A DNA stretch of 64,000 nucleotides from Cricetomys ansorgei (GCA_026225945.1 JAMJFZ010002500.1:3378501-3442500); one strand, 5' to 3'. Counted from the first letter of the stretch, positions 1 to 12,434 are shown. The notes: generated from the letters alone by a model not told the origin. Translations and numbers: made by a program.

Positions 1-1560
1 TGTTCTAAATAGAAAAAATATTTGAAGTACTAAGTCGTTCTTTGGAACTGCATCATTTCCTTTTCTTGTTCCTGTGACAAAATTGCTAATAGGCACAACT
101 TAAAGGAATAAAGGCTAATTTTGCTCACATTTTTGGAGAATCACAGTTCCTCGGGGCTGGGAAGGAAGAGCAGAGCAGTTAGGCCCGCTGTGGTGGGACC
201 ACGGGACAGCTGCTTGTACACATCACAGGAGACTCCCCTTCAGATTCCCCACTTCCTGTCTTTACCAGTGCTAGGAAAAGTGCCCTGATTGAACTGTATA
301 GTTTTAGCATGTTAGCGATTGGTAATTTATAATATTTGTTTAGCTGCTAAAGAGAATGAAATGGATTGGAGTACATTGTTAGATGGTGGTTGCAAACTTG
401 AACTCTTGGCTCCTGGAGTCCCAACCAGTTATCAGCAGTTGTTTTGCATGGTAAATGGTGACTAACTGGACATTGTCTCTGATAAGTACTTCTCAATCTA
501 TTTCAGTTTTAAACACCACATGATAAAGAAGTCATAAAAAGTAGCATTATTTTGCTTTTTTTCTGTAGAGTGTAGAATATTGCTACTCACACAGACACCT
601 TTAAATTTAATGCTTCTGTGTTTATTTAAAATACACTTCATTTTCACTTATAGAAAATGTCAATTTACAAGTAACAGCAAACATTTTTGAAAAACACTTC
701 TGCTACAAGGAATCCATATGAAATTATTTGAATGGATTGGATCTTTTGTACAGTTCTTCAAAGACTGAAGTGTTTTCTGTACGAAGATCAAGAAAAGCCT
801 AAGTGAAAGGATAAACTTTTTCTTGCCATTTAGACAAAACAGTCTAATATCTCAGGATTCCCCATCCCCCTTTTCTCTTGCCTGCCTTCCAAATGCGAGA
901 AAGCTTGCTCTATCTGACGTCAGAATTTAGTGAACAATAGTATGTCTACTCTTACAGAATGGCTACCAGCTCTGATGAGGACAATTTTCAGCCTTAATTG
1001 GTTAAGAAATGAAGTGGAAAAAAAAATGCTAATCACAGAAAGAAAATAGGAGTCTGCTTCCAGGAGAGGACAGCGACAACGGAGATAATAGAAGGTATAT
1101 GCACTGTTTCCATATTCCAAGCCCTCAGGAGTTATGAACGTCACGATTCTGTTCTCATGTGACAACAGTGTTGATGAACCTCAGTTCAGAAAGAGCACCA
1201 TCACAAAACAGTCAGCACCAAGGCACTACTGCCTCCTAGCCGTGAGACCTTAAGCGTGTCACACACCATGTCTAAGATTCAAGCCTGTGAAATGTGGGTG
1301 AAAGAAATGTCTGGTCAATCCACATGAAGCTAAATAAAATCACACCGTGAAATATTATTCATCATATAAATCTCAAACAGAAGTTCTATGGGTTTTATTA
1401 AAATTACCAGAAGCAACTCTAAAGCCTTTGGTCTTCAGTTAGAGGAACCACATGACTCAAGCATGAATATGTATACCCCAAATCTAATACAGTTATAAGG
1501 TGATATATAACTGAAAATTAAAATAGAATCTCATGAGCAATTATTCATTTTTTTCTTTTC
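1..1560. other. Unassigned AT-rich single-copy-like sequence
   Basis: I recognise no repeat family, exon or RNA gene here. Open frames on either strand are at most about 80 codons and have no recognisable protein content. The only short motif that stands out is a palindromic cAMP-response-type element, listed separately. Confidence 0.5.
915..922. promoter_or_regulatory. Full palindromic CRE motif TGACGTCA
   Basis: TGACGTCA is the full-length binding site of CREB/ATF bZIP factors. It contains a CpG, which is usually lost from non-functional mammalian DNA. No TATA box or CpG island sits beside it, so a regulatory role is only a possibility. Confidence 0.2.
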
Positions 1561-1576
1561 ATGTGTAATATATATG

Positions 1577-1680
1577 CATGTGTGTATGCATTTTCGAGTG
1601 TGTGTGCGTGTGTGTGTGCGTGTGTGTGTTTGTATGTGTGTTGTATGTTTGCATGTGTGTGTGTATATTTGGTGTGTGGT
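1577..1680. repeat. Interrupted (TG)n microsatellite
   Basis: TG dinucleotides interrupted by GCG, TTTG and TATG variants. It can be read open on the + strand as a Cys/Val-rich frame, but that frame is a product of the repeat. Confidence 0.85.
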
Positions 1681-1799
1681 ACAGTGCACGTTCATGTGAT
1701 GTGGCTGTGTGTGCCTGAGACTGATCTGGGAATCTTCTTCAATGGCTCTTCCACTTCATTCTTTTAAGGCAAAAGTGTCTTAATCCAACCAGAGCTCTT

Positions 1800-1975
1800 C
1801 ACACTGGCTAAGTCTCACTAGCCAACTTACTTCAGGGATATCCTGTATCCACCATCTGTGGCTGGAATTTACGGGCCAGCTTCCACACCTACCCAGCATT
1901 CATGTGATGTGAACTCCAGTCCTCTTGTACAAGCAAGCATATAATTGCTGAGCCAGCTCCCAGGCCTAAGGCATT
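1800..1975 (-). mobile_element. B4-like SINE, minus strand, diverged
   Basis: Read on the minus strand, the right end is a tRNA-derived head (complement of GCTGAGCCAGCTCCCAGGCC). It is followed by a GAACTCCAGTCCTC-type segment, matching the 'GAACTCAGGTCCTC' block of rodent B4/B3-type elements, and then a B1-like part. Divergence is high and the boundaries are approximate. Confidence 0.5.
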
Positions 1976-3104
1976 ACTTTAATACTGTTCCCTGGCTCTA
2001 AAGACTTACTTTACTTTTCTGCTACCACCTATTCCATAAGGCATCCTCTTCTTGTTCTTCCTTTAAATCCAAAAGTTCCCATTGATTCATGAGCATAAAA
2101 ATGCTTCTGTCATTAGTGCACATCTCAATGGGTTTTCACAAACTGGCTACATCCGTGTGAACAGCATCCACATTGGTCTTCCCATCATTCAATGATCTGA
2201 AAAAAAAATCCTTCAGGTGCACAAACCTAGAGGTCAGACAATCCAGCTTCCACTTCTGCTTCTAAGGAGGGTGCTCTGGTTAGCTTTCCCACACACTCTG
2301 GGTTGGACTTTCCCTTAATGAAAGTTAAAAGCGGCTCAGCTACATTCATTCCAGAGCAGAATGTGAAGACAATACTGTAAGCCACAGTGGATGCTGGCTT
2401 TCTCTACAGCCTCCTCTCTTTGGCTTCCATGACTCCGAACTTTCCTGAATCCCATCCAACTGTCTCAAGAGTTCTGCTTAGCTCACTTCCTGCCTGTTGC
2501 CTGAATGCAGGCATTTCCTAAGACCGTACCAGGGCCCCAGCTGCCCTCACGTCACACTCTCTCACTCAGCCCTCCCGAGGGCAGTTGTACCTTATCATGC
2601 CAATAGCATGATTCGGCCCACTAAGGGGGGAGCTCATCATTCCTGCCAAGCCCTCTCCCTCTGCAGTACCTTCTGTTTATCTCTCCTATCACCCGTGTAA
2701 GAAATCTTGAGGTGCTCAGATTTCCCTGGTCTCTTTGCCAAATCTCATTAATTCTAATACTACTGTGGCCTTGCCAGATGGTGACTGTCCCTGTGTTGCT
2801 GGTCCTATGTGGGATGCAGCGTGAAAAAGAAACTCATGAGCCTGCCCATTAGACTCCTTTCCAGGGGCTTCACCACAGCACACCAGTTACTCTGTGGTCT
2901 TATCAGCACTCTGTGTAACTACAAGCCCATCAATCCAATCTTTCCCACCCACCTCCCTGCCTCTTGTACAGTCACTAAAATGACATGCGTCCTTCAGGGA
3001 AGTTTAAATTCTTTCTCTGATCCTCACAACCAGAATAAATTTTTTCTTCACTTCAGAGCCACCAACTCTAAAAACGCACATAAATAAGACCTTAAAAACT
3101 AAAA
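1976..3104. other. Unassigned; possible old L1 and L2 fragments
   Basis: No gene seen. Around 2080-2200 the text (CAATGGGTTTTCACAAACTG) resembles antisense 3' ends of old L1 elements. Around 2980-3040 a CTTCAGGGAAG...CTGATCCTC stretch faintly resembles L2. Both are too decayed to call outright. Confidence 0.35.
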
Positions 3105-3290
3105 CCACTCTGTGTCAAGCATTCTAACAGGCATTTTACACTCCATGATTCATTCCATCCTTGCTAATGTAATCCCCATGGCAACCTTGCATTTTAGAGA
3201 TGTATGGGCAAGTTCTGACGAAATGATGCATCTCAGGTCTTTACTGCCGCCTGAAATCCAAGATCCAAATCCTACATGCTGCAATTCCAA
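3105..3290 (+). mobile_element. MIR SINE, plus strand
   Basis: The order GTGTCAAGCATTCTAACAGG, a TTTTACA-like segment, then CATTTTAGAGATG follows the MIR core ('gtgccaggcactgttctaag...cattttacagatgagg'). MIRs are mammal-wide tRNA-derived SINEs amplified before the placental radiation. The 3' half is weak. Confidence 0.5.
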
Positions 3291-5279
3291 TGTCAATTTT
3301 TTAATGTTTTGCTAAAATAATTTATATAGTGGTTTACACATTTCTCCCTCAAAATGCTACAAGCTCTTAGGGAGCTGAGAATAAACTCATGCTCTTATCC
3401 CTGCAAACACACACATGCCTACATTATGAACACTAGATACACACGCACATTCCCATAGACACCCTTCTTGTGTGACTTCCACAACAATTTGTCCATGAAT
3501 AAGGGTAAATAATATATACAGACATATGAAGATTCATTGAAAAATGTATGTGACGATCTTATTATACATATTAATACAAAAAAAAGCAACTGTGTTGCTG
3601 TCTCTGTGAAACTTTAAAGCACAGAAAACAGCAGCATGACATCAATAGCAGAATGTAGTAGTAGAGAAGAAGCTCACCAGTGAGGCAAAGATAGCTTAGT
3701 GCAACCATCAAGAATCCAGCCCAAAAAAGGTCCATCCTCAACTGCTTGGCTCTGCCCATTTGGCAGGTGACTGCGGCCTGGAGGATTATCTTTGGCAAGT
3801 GATACAGCCCTAACAAACCCAGGATGGTCTTCCACTCCAAATGGTCCTTCCACAACAGAGGTCACCAGCACTTCTAGCTCTCTTGGCCATTTAGAGGCCC
3901 TTTGGTTACTGATCAGATATTGTCTTCTCCCTTGGATTCTGTGGGCCACAGAAGGACCCAACAACATCCTTTTCATAGACACTTTTCTGCTTATGCTAAT
4001 CAAAGCAAGACTGGACTTCAAGTCAAGGACCCTATCTCCTCCAGTTCAGGGTGATCATCAAACCAGTGGCCTAAATTCCACATATACATGATATAAATAT
4101 ATAGATTAGATATAGATATAGATATAGATTAGATATAGATATAGATACAGATTCCCTCTATTTCTATTTGCCTATGCAGTCCCAGAGGATGTATCTCTGG
4201 GCAATGAAGACTCAATAGTGGAAGAATGAAAATGATCCTAATTCTCAGAGAATTTATAATTCTTCAGGGTTTTGTTGTAGGAAACCAAAGGAAACAACAT
4301 GTGTTATAGACAAGGAATAGTCAACGGCTATATTCCTGAAATATTTCCAAGGAATCAAGCTAAAGAGGAGACTCTGCTTCCTTTCTAAATGACCAACAAT
4401 TACTCATACAGAGTCAATGATAAATATCACCCAAAGTCAGGCTATCGGGATCTTTCTCTTTTGTTATACTAGAGTATACGAAAAAAATGTCCAAATAGCC
4501 TAAGATGGTGAAAAATACTCAGATACTCATGGAATGGAAGGAGAGATGGAAACAGATGGGAGGAAATGCTTTAAAGACAGCATAAAGAACACAACTAAAA
4601 AAATGACAGTTAAGACACACACACAAAAGATGGTAAACAATTCTACAAAAAATAAAAATAAAAAAGGATCCAAGAGGAAGTTCAGGAAAAAGAGGCCAAA
4701 CTCAGGGTATATTTCTTCCTCATACTCTGGAGAATTATTTTATCTTGTTGGCCACAGGGATGGGTCTAAGTAAGTACGATACTCTAATCTTTCAAATCAT
4801 GAATGTATCACAAATATTGTGTAGTAGTTCATAATCTTCTTAATAAACAGAGAAGACATTCACTTAACAAAAATAAAAACATCAAGAAACCCTAGCATTG
4901 TTTTTACCTTCTCTCTAGAAAGCTAATAACTATGATGTCTGCCAATTTAGAACAGACATATTTAAAACACAAAAGAATCCAGTGCAGAGTGCTCTCTTTA
5001 AAATCAGCTAGATATATCAACAAAAGGGAAGAGAGTATTGTCTCAACTGTCACTTTGTTGTTTAATTCCCTTCCTGTTCCTGGCAGAAACAGAATGAATA
5101 CTTAAAAGCAATGGTAATGATTGCAAACTCCAGAGTTTTCACTAATGCTTTGAATAGACCCTTTTGTAGAGCAGCAAAAAAGCAAGCCATAAGCTAGATG
5201 ACATAATTAGAGTATCAGAGATGAAATACTCTGTTCAATGACTTTAAATACCTTGCCCTAAAAATCCACATCGAAGTTT
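3291..5279. other. Unassigned region with one simple repeat
   Basis: No recognisable gene or transposon. Partly A-rich at 4580-4690. Opposed open frames near 3670-4090 (94-115 codons on the minus strand, 99 on the plus) overlap one another and resemble no protein I know. Confidence 0.45.
4092..4150. repeat. (TAGATA)n-type simple repeat
   Basis: Hexanucleotide-like array of TAGATA with TTAGATA variants, about 60 bp. Confidence 0.85.
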
Positions 5280-5641
5280 CGTTATGATGTAGATCTTAAA
5301 TGCCCTCCAAAATCACATGCATTGAAAGCTTGGTTCCCAGTTGATACTGTTAGACGGTGGTGAGAACTCAAGGAAGTGGGACCCACTCAAAGGACATAGG
5401 TCTCTGGGGATATGCTCTTGCTTTGCATGATAGAGCCTCTGCCTTTCTGCACCCAGCTACCATAAGGTGGACATCTTTGCCCCACCAAACCCTTCCCATC
5501 AGGTTCTTCCTTGCCATGTCCCAGAAACAACAGAGGCAAGTGGCCATGACTAAAACCTCTTCAACTGTTAACTAAAATAATCATGTCATCCTTTATGTGT
5601 CTGTCTCAGCTCTTTTGTCAAAGTTTAAGAAAACTAGCACA
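5280..5641 (+). mobile_element. MaLR-type solo LTR, plus strand
   Basis: The 5' part (GATGTAGATCTTAAATGCCC ... GCTTGGTTCCCAGTTG) and 3' part (GAAACAACAGAGGCAAGTGG ... AAGAAAACTAGCACA) follow the layout of mammalian MLT1/MT-type LTRs: a 'ggaagcttggtcccca' block, a late AATAAA-like region, and an end resembling 'actaacaca'. No internal ERVL sequence adjoins it, so it is a solo LTR. The 72-codon frame inside it is fortuitous. Confidence 0.65.
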
Positions 5642-6849
5642 AGTAACTGCTTATCAGAGACACTGATTTTAAAATATCATACATAAAATTATACCATCAC
5701 ATACACACGTAGTCTATACACTTAGCAGTACATAAGGGTAATACTGAGTCATCTGTTGGAGCAGGTAGAGTCACCCTGTTCTATGATTTACAGTGAAATT
5801 TACAAATAAGGTCATGGCTATCAAGTTATTTCCTGTTTCTTAAATTAGTAGCTAATAGAGAATAACAATCAGTATTTGTAGTATCTTGACAGTTGCTATT
5901 CCTCACATTGAAGAAGCCTGTACAATTACAGAGATCCAAGTGATGAGAGAGTAAACAGCCAAGATCCCCCGCTCTGAGTTCCAAGAAGTTGACAACTGCT
6001 ATACTGGCCGCATGGAGCCAAACCCCAATCGCCCTGGCTTCATTCCTTCAGTGAAGACTGATATATTTTACTTGCCTTGTTTTGGAAAGAGTAAAACTCC
6101 TCTCTGTCTTCTTCTCTTCACTTAAAGCAAAAATTCTTTCAGTGGGCAGATGATGTAATCTCTATGATTTGGCTCTAACCCTATACCATGCACCTCATGG
6201 CCATATCCGAATCTGGACAGTCACTGGAACGCAATACCAGGATGGACTTGTGGTATCCATGGTCAGGAGGCACTGAGGAACTCAACCAGAACAAGACAGA
6301 GAGTAACCTGTCTCCCCTTTGTTCACATCAGACTGGATTGAGGTCTTCCTGTTCTTTATTGTGGGCAAAATAAAGCCTAGGAAAGCAGCTAGGAGGATAA
6401 TGCAATCCTTTTCAGGCTCAGGCCTGCAGAATTAAAATGGTGGCAAAAGGTGTGTACCAGGGCGAGGGAAGTTCAGAACTTCAGAGGTGTCAGAACAAGG
6501 CACCCTGTACCTTCATTTTGCATACATTTCATATGAATTGTGTAGCCAGTCCTGCGGTGCTGAGCAGTGCTGAGTCTGGAATAGAGGAATGAGAGAAAGC
6601 AGAGTGAGGGCTGAAGCAGAATCTTAGACACCTCAGCGATTGCTCAGCCCTTACATCTGAGGCTCCAAGAGTCTCTCCAGTTTGCTCACAGTCCCTTGCT
6701 CACCAGTGCTGTCTTGGCTACATTTTGTCTTAACAGATGACCCACCCTGAAACATAAGAAATTGCTGTCACAGGACTGCTTTGTGTGACACATCATGGAC
6801 ATGTCCTGCATCATCAACACCTCTCTCCACTGCTCTGAGAACCACAGCT
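5642..6849. other. Unassigned sequence
   Basis: I recognise no repeats or exons. A short tandem-like GTGCTGAGCAGTGCTGAGTC lies near 6560. Confidence 0.45.
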
Positions 6850-7275
6850 CCATTTATATGGTGATTCTCTCTTTTTTTCCCCCTGAAGTCCGTGAAAATC
6901 AGTCACCAAGAAAATGGGATCATCTGTGCATTTAGTGCCGTGGCTACTGCTGTGTTTGATGCGTGTCCTCAATTATCACCAGCCTGCTGGTGAGCTGTAC
7001 CTGAGAATAACCTTCAAACAAATGCTATGGGCTATGCGGTGCTGATGCTGATTCAGAACACATTTGGGGTGTTGTGTCATTTATCTATTAAAATGTTTCC
7101 AAAGGCTGAGGACTCATTGACAGATAATGTCTTGTTTACAAGCTTGTCCTTGGGTACCAGACTCGGCAGCGGCAGGCAAAGCATCTGAAATGCTTCTGCT
7201 CCAATCATTGCCTGATGCTCATCGCATACAAATCAGGGCAAACTCTGAATGCAAATCATCTTTAATCTTGGCTGA
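6850..7275. other. Candidate conserved non-coding element
   Basis: This stretch has no repeat signature and no useful open frame. It has the texture of developmental enhancers: an octamer ATGCAAAT at 7249-7256 (POU factors), TGACAGATAA near 7118 (TALE/GATA-like), and several AT-rich homeodomain-like words separated by mixed sequence. The call is by appearance only; no alignment was possible. Confidence 0.25.
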
Positions 7276-7449
7276 ATCGGGCTGACAGAACTCAAAGAAA
7301 GGCGAACCAGAGAGAACAGGAGAGTCAGGCAGTTGGGAAGCCTGTGTCAGATCCTTCCAGCACCCCACCTCCCAACTCACAGACTCACTCAGCATTACTT
7401 CCCAGTCCTCAGGGACTCTTCATTTGCCTGTTTGATTTTTGTTGTTATT

Positions 7450-7656
7450 ACTGAAACAGCTTATCAAGTACCCAAGGCTAGCCCCACACTTGCTATTGTA
7501 GCTGTGGATGACCTTGAATTTCTGATCCTCCTTCCATCTCCAAAGCCCTATGATTACAAACATGTACCACCACACCTGGCTGGGGATCAAAACTAAGACT
7601 CGTTAGGTGCATGTTAGGCAAACACGGTAACAGCTGAATTGCATTCCTAGTCCCTA
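7450..7656 (-). mobile_element. B4/RSINE1 composite SINE, minus strand
   Basis: The order is an antisense B1-like unit (GATGACCTTGAATTTCTGATC, ATTACAAACATGTACCACCA, CACACCTGGCT) followed by an antisense tRNA/ID-like head (GGTGCATGTTAGGCAAACAC ... GCATTCCTAGTCCC). In sense this reads tRNA head then B1, the layout of rodent B4/RSINE1. Confidence 0.8.
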
Positions 7657-7719
7657 GGTGTTCACTTGTTGCCATAATCATTGCAATATGTATTCTTGAT
7701 GAAGTGTTCACTCATACAT

Positions 7720-8450
7720 GAAAATATAAAAACCGCATGTGTTAGCAAAATGTCTTGTAACGTTTTGAAATATGTATTACATAATGTTCAAATTGAGTTA
7801 TATCTCAACTATTTGTCATTGTGGTGGATACTCTAAAGGTCCATCCTTCTGAAATTTATATTACTGCTATCTCTTATATATATTATACTATATGTAGTAT
7901 AGCATATATTACTGTTATCCGACTGTGCACACCAGAATCCTTGCTCCTAACTATAACTAGAATTCCTTGACCAATGTCTCCCCGTCCCTCTCCTGACCTT
8001 ACTCTCTGCAGACTTCAGTCACTATCATTCACTCTAAACTCCTAACAAACTGGCTTTTGGGGATTCTACCTTCGAGTAAAATCACATGGCACTTATTTGT
8101 CTGTGCCTGGCTTATTTCACTAAAATAAGGGCTGCTGGCTCCAATCGTGTTGCCATAACTGACAGGATGTTTTCATAGCTGAACACCATGCCATTGCATG
8201 CACATACCACTTCATCGCTTCACAGGGTAGTGCATGCTTACCCCGAGTCTTATCTTTGGTGATTAAGGCTGTAATGCTCAGGGAAGCGAACTTTCCTCTT
8301 CAACACACTTTCTTTCCCTTTCATATATTCAGTAGCAGAATTGTTGGATATTTTTAAGTTTTGAGAGACTTTCATACTGTTTTCCACATGGTTAAATCAG
8401 TGATACATATTTTAACAACTAGTACACGATTTTACAATTATTTGACATAG
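7720..8450 (-). mobile_element. Old L1 3' end (3' UTR and end of ORF2), minus strand
   Basis: Antisense text matches the 3' end of old mammalian L1 (L1M type): GTAACGTTTTGAAATATGTA, CTGTGCCTGGCTTATTTCAC, and CATACTGTTTTCCACATGG. The last is the complement of the 'ccatagtggttgta...' end of ORF2. It is full of stops and not functional. A near-palindromic AT-rich patch lies at 7875-7910. Confidence 0.75.
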
Positions 8451-9124
8451 GAGCTGCTTCACACTATGATCTACCTACAGATTACCCAACCCTGATGCTA
8501 TGCACTAACATCTATTTCTACCTGGGCTACAAACTACACAAGACTTTGTCATTAACTTAGTTGTGAATTTTCAGTTTATTTTAAATAATTAAAAACTAAA
8601 GAAAAGGTTTTTTCATGAAAGGGCCAGGGAGGAGGTACAAGAGAGGGTGGGGGATCCAACATATCCCATGATTCCATTCAGGTGTGAATGTGCACAATGC
8701 TCATTATCTTCAGCAATTAATATTTGGTATTTTAAGAAGACAGCATTCAATAAATAAAAAAAAAATTAAACTGAATACTAACAGTGTCCTTTATTTGTCT
8801 TTTATCCCCAGTAGATCTGTTTCCATCTGGTAGAATTTCCCTCCAGGCAGAACTCTATTTGAGCATTTCTAGTACTGCAGAGCTAAATTCTCTGTGTTTA
8901 GTCCTCTGAAAGTGTTCCTTATTAGTTTTCATTGTTAGAAGCATGTTATTATTTTTAATATACAATTTTAGATTCACAGAGTACATTTTTTCCCATGAGA
9001 AATATATCACCATTCCACTGTCAGCTCCCTGCACAGTTAATCCAGCAGATGTTTTTTTCCCTCCTGGTGGAGAGTGAGATTTCCCTCTAACCTCTGGACT
9101 TCAGCAAATATATCTAGGAACGTT
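8451..9124. other. Unassigned; possible retroposed 3' end near 8590-8770
   Basis: At 8750-8765 a CAATAAATAAA followed by an A-run looks like a polyadenylated 3' end on the plus strand. It could be a 5'-truncated L1 3' UTR or a retrocopied transcript. I cannot identify the source. Confidence 0.3.
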
Positions 9125-9290
9125 TCATTAAAATGAAATAAATTTAAATAAATAAATATAAAATAAAATATAAAATATATATTATAAATAATATACATTT
9201 TATATTAAAATATTTTATATATATTTCATATTAAAATATATATATAAATAAATATAAAATAAAAAAATAAATAAATTAGGTTTAAAAAAA
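9125..9290. repeat. AT-rich low-complexity tract (AAAT/TATA)
   Basis: Almost only A and T, with AAATAAATA and ATATAT words. It ends in an A-run before ACCTACCC. Confidence 0.85.
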
Positions 9291-10911
9291 AAACCTACCC
9301 ATTGACTATGATCTTGAATTAATACTTTCCTATTTTAAACCAATTTCTGAAATTTCTAAGATTTTTTCAACTATGTTTTTAATACTTCTCCATGCCAAAG
9401 ATTACATTAATAGTGTGTCAATTCACATGATTCTGCCCTGGGATCATAAGGAAGTTCTTTACTTTTCAAGTTTGTTCTTTGTGATGCACTTTAGGTGACT
9501 TGTATAGACTTTTCACTAAATATCTTTTATCCGGTAAAGTGTCTAAAATTTTAGCTATTATATATTTTTTTACTTTTATCTGTTTGCTTAAAGATTTTTT
9601 AACCTTTTTTTTCTTATTTTCTTGAAATCCCTAATTCCTTTACCTATCTATTTATTTATTTGTCTCTTCCTGTGCTCTATCTATGACATCTATGGCAGCT
9701 AACCCGAACTACTTGCTGACTAGCTGCAACGGAAAGATTGCATGTCCCTTTAATTTGTTTTTATTAGCTTTTCTTGATTCTGAATAGTAATTTTGACCTG
9801 CTCTGATCAAAATAACCTTGAATCATACAGTCATATTGGTGGGCTAGTCATTATAAAATTTTAGAAGCTTTCACTTCTTTTGAAGATTACTGAGTCTTGT
9901 GTCAGTAGGCAACTAAACTGTTTACAAGCAACGGTTACCACATTCAGATCTCATACTATGTTTTATGAGAATATGCCTATTTTGGTGACCCTTCCTAAAC
10001 CCAGGGTAAATTTATCAGTTGTAATACAAATGACTCTATTATTATATCTCTCAATAGCTGGTACCTATACAAAGCCAAAACTTCTTATCTCTTATATGAA
10101 AGATGGGCTCTCCTAAGCTCTCCTAAGAAAAGTAGAACCTCCCAATGCAAAATTATTAAAATATCTCTAGTTGATGCCCACTCATTTTCAAGGATAAATT
10201 GCCACATGATTCATGGAGCTAGAAGCTCAGGGAAGCCAACATACGACAAACAGAATTCAGAGAAGATGTGAACTTCACCTCTATATACATGCTTGGGAGG
10301 AAAAATTCAATGTCTACAAATATCATAGATGCAGATTTAGGATTGATTATTGAAGAGCTATACTAATTAAACTAGCAATGGTGTGGCTCATCGAGGGTAA
10401 AGAATAGGAGCTTTAGCAGCACGAGAAGAAGAAAAGCAGGAAGCAACACCCAGCTTCACCTCATAAACTCAGAAGATACATGATATGGTCATGTACCACG
10501 ATAAAGTCTTCACATGGTGCTCATGTAAAGGTGAGTTTTAGAAATACGTCACAACCAACAAAAAAAGTATCCTCCCATTAGAATTCATACATGTAAGACG
10601 AAGGATGCCATTTTCTGAGGACAGTCCTCTCAGTGGAGGACACACAGTAAGTATCAGGTCAGTACCCTAGGTTTATTCTCCTTTCATAGACAGACGTGTA
10701 TACCCCACGCCTTGCTGCGTAGCCACAAAGCCCACATCCACATTGCTGGCCTTCTGGTCAAGGCAACCGATTCTAAAAAGAGCCAAACAAAGAGGAAAAG
10801 ACTAGATCCTGGGAGTTCAAATTAAACCATTTCTAAGAAGTTTTCACAGGGGCGGAGGGTAGAATAGAGTAGGTACTTAAAACCATCTGGTCACCCTTAA
10901 AAATGGAAATG
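9291..10911. other. Unassigned AT-rich sequence
   Basis: No gene or recognised repeat. T-rich runs at 9550-9620 may be an old antisense L1 remnant but lack diagnostic words. A 10-bp tandem duplication (CTCTCCTAAG twice) lies at about 10111-10130. Confidence 0.45.
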
Positions 10912-11135
10912 GGGGACTGGAGAGATGGCACGGTAGATAAGAGAATGTACTGCTCATGCAGAGGCCCCAAGTTTGGTTCCCAGTACCCATGTAGAGTTGC
11001 TCACAATCACCTGTAACTCTAGCTCCAGGTCATCCAATACTTCTTGTCCCTGTGGGCATCTGTGTGTGTGTGTGTGTGTGCATACACACACACACACACA
11101 CACACACAAAATAAATAAATAAATATTTGAAGAAT
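10912..11135 (+). mobile_element. B2/B3-family SINE, plus strand
   Basis: The tRNA-derived head GACTGGAGAGATGGCACGGT is followed by the AGGCCCCAAGTTTGGTTCCC box-B region and the GTAACTCTAGCTCCAGG block typical of B3. A TG/CA array and an AAATAAATAAAT tail follow. Confidence 0.85.
11061..11108. repeat. (TG)10-CATA-(CA)n microsatellite, self-complementary
   Basis: Ten TG units, a 4-base centre, then at least ten CA units make a perfect 20-bp inverted repeat inside the tail of the SINE. Confidence 0.9.
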
Positions 11136-12189
11136 GAAAACTGATGCTGAGAAATACAGGGCTGAGTCCTGACAAGTTCATTTCAACCTGAATCCAGCAA
11201 TCCTCAAGGTTACTCCTAAGCTTTCAGTTATTATTTGACAGCATAATTACTCTCCCTTGCCCGTGAGAATTTCACTGAGGTGGAATTACAGAGTGAGTAC
11301 TTGTGACCCCAGAATCCCCATACTGCAGTCATAACTCCCAGAGTGGCTACAGTCAGAGGAAAGGCTCTAAGGGAGTAATTAATGGTAAAGGAAGTCAGAG
11401 GACAGAGCCTTGGTCCCACAAGACTGGCAGTCAAATAAGGAGACACTCCAGAGAGCTTGAGCTGCCTTGGCTTTTCCACAGCAGGAAGAGAGGCCATGTG
11501 AGGACAGGGACAGAGCAGGAAGGCAGCCCTCACCAGAAAGTGCACATTCTGGTTTGTTGATCACGAGCTTCCTGCCTCTGAAATGGTGAGAAAATAAACG
11601 CCTGCTGTTAAGTACTGGGATTTTCTTTGCAGTATCCCTGGCAGCCAAGTAGCGTTAGGGTCACTTAAAACTATGAGTCCTGAGCAATCCAGGAAGTAAG
11701 GCCATTGTGACCTTGTCACACCAGTTCACTGTGCCAGCACCCTTCCCTTCGTTTAAATCCCAAATGATTCCAAATAACAGGAGCAGCAAAAGATTCCACT
11801 GAAATGGAGAACATGCAATGCCAACAAAGAAAGGTTGCTCACACATACTTTCTAAACTTTCAGTTTTACCTTTTCATGTTTCTCCAGCAAAAATAAAGAT
11901 TTCAATTAAACCCAAAGTGCTGAGCAGTCACATAAATGGCACCAATTATTCATTTAGCCATGCATGCTATGGCTAAAAAATACTTTTTACCTAATCAGAC
12001 CAGGCCATTCAAGACCATTTAAACTTGGCACAAGAAGTTCACAGCAAAAAACGGCAATGAATGGCTCTCCACGGCAGGATACACTTCAGGCAGTTTTCAA
12101 ATATCCAGAGTCCCAACATCATAGTTATCTATGTTAGGCAGATTTCTGTTGTTCTAACAACATCAATCTTCAGAAGAGAAAAAGATTTT
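11136..12189. other. Unassigned sequence
   Basis: No repeat family recognised. Overlapping open frames at 11231-11648 occur on both strands and resemble no known protein. Confidence 0.45.
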
Positions 12190-12415
12190 AATCCAGGGTG
12201 GCTTGTCCCTGTTGCTTGGGCCTATGGCTACAACCATGTATCATCACAGTGGTCTCCTTTCATGTGGCAGTCAGAATGGGAAGAGACAGGAAAGAGCTAG
12301 GACTGCAATCTTCCCTTCAAAGGCAGACCTCAATGACCTAATCTCCTTCCACTAGGTCCCACCCCACCTCCCCAAAGCACCATAGATTGGGGACCAAGTT
12401 TTTAACACAGGGGTA
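12190..12415 (-). mobile_element. MaLR-type LTR fragment, minus strand
   Basis: The antisense block CCTAATCTCCTTCCACTAGG, then TCCCACC...CACCTCC and GGGACCAAGTTTTTAACAC, is the usual antisense 5' end of MST/MT-type LTRs. The left boundary is unclear. Confidence 0.55.
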
Positions 12416-12434
12416 CCAGGCTTACTTGAAAGCA

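Noticed and set aside
8590..8770. Possible processed pseudogene with AATAAA and poly(A)
   Set aside because: No coding similarity could be recognised upstream and no target duplication was found; kept only as an uncertain note.
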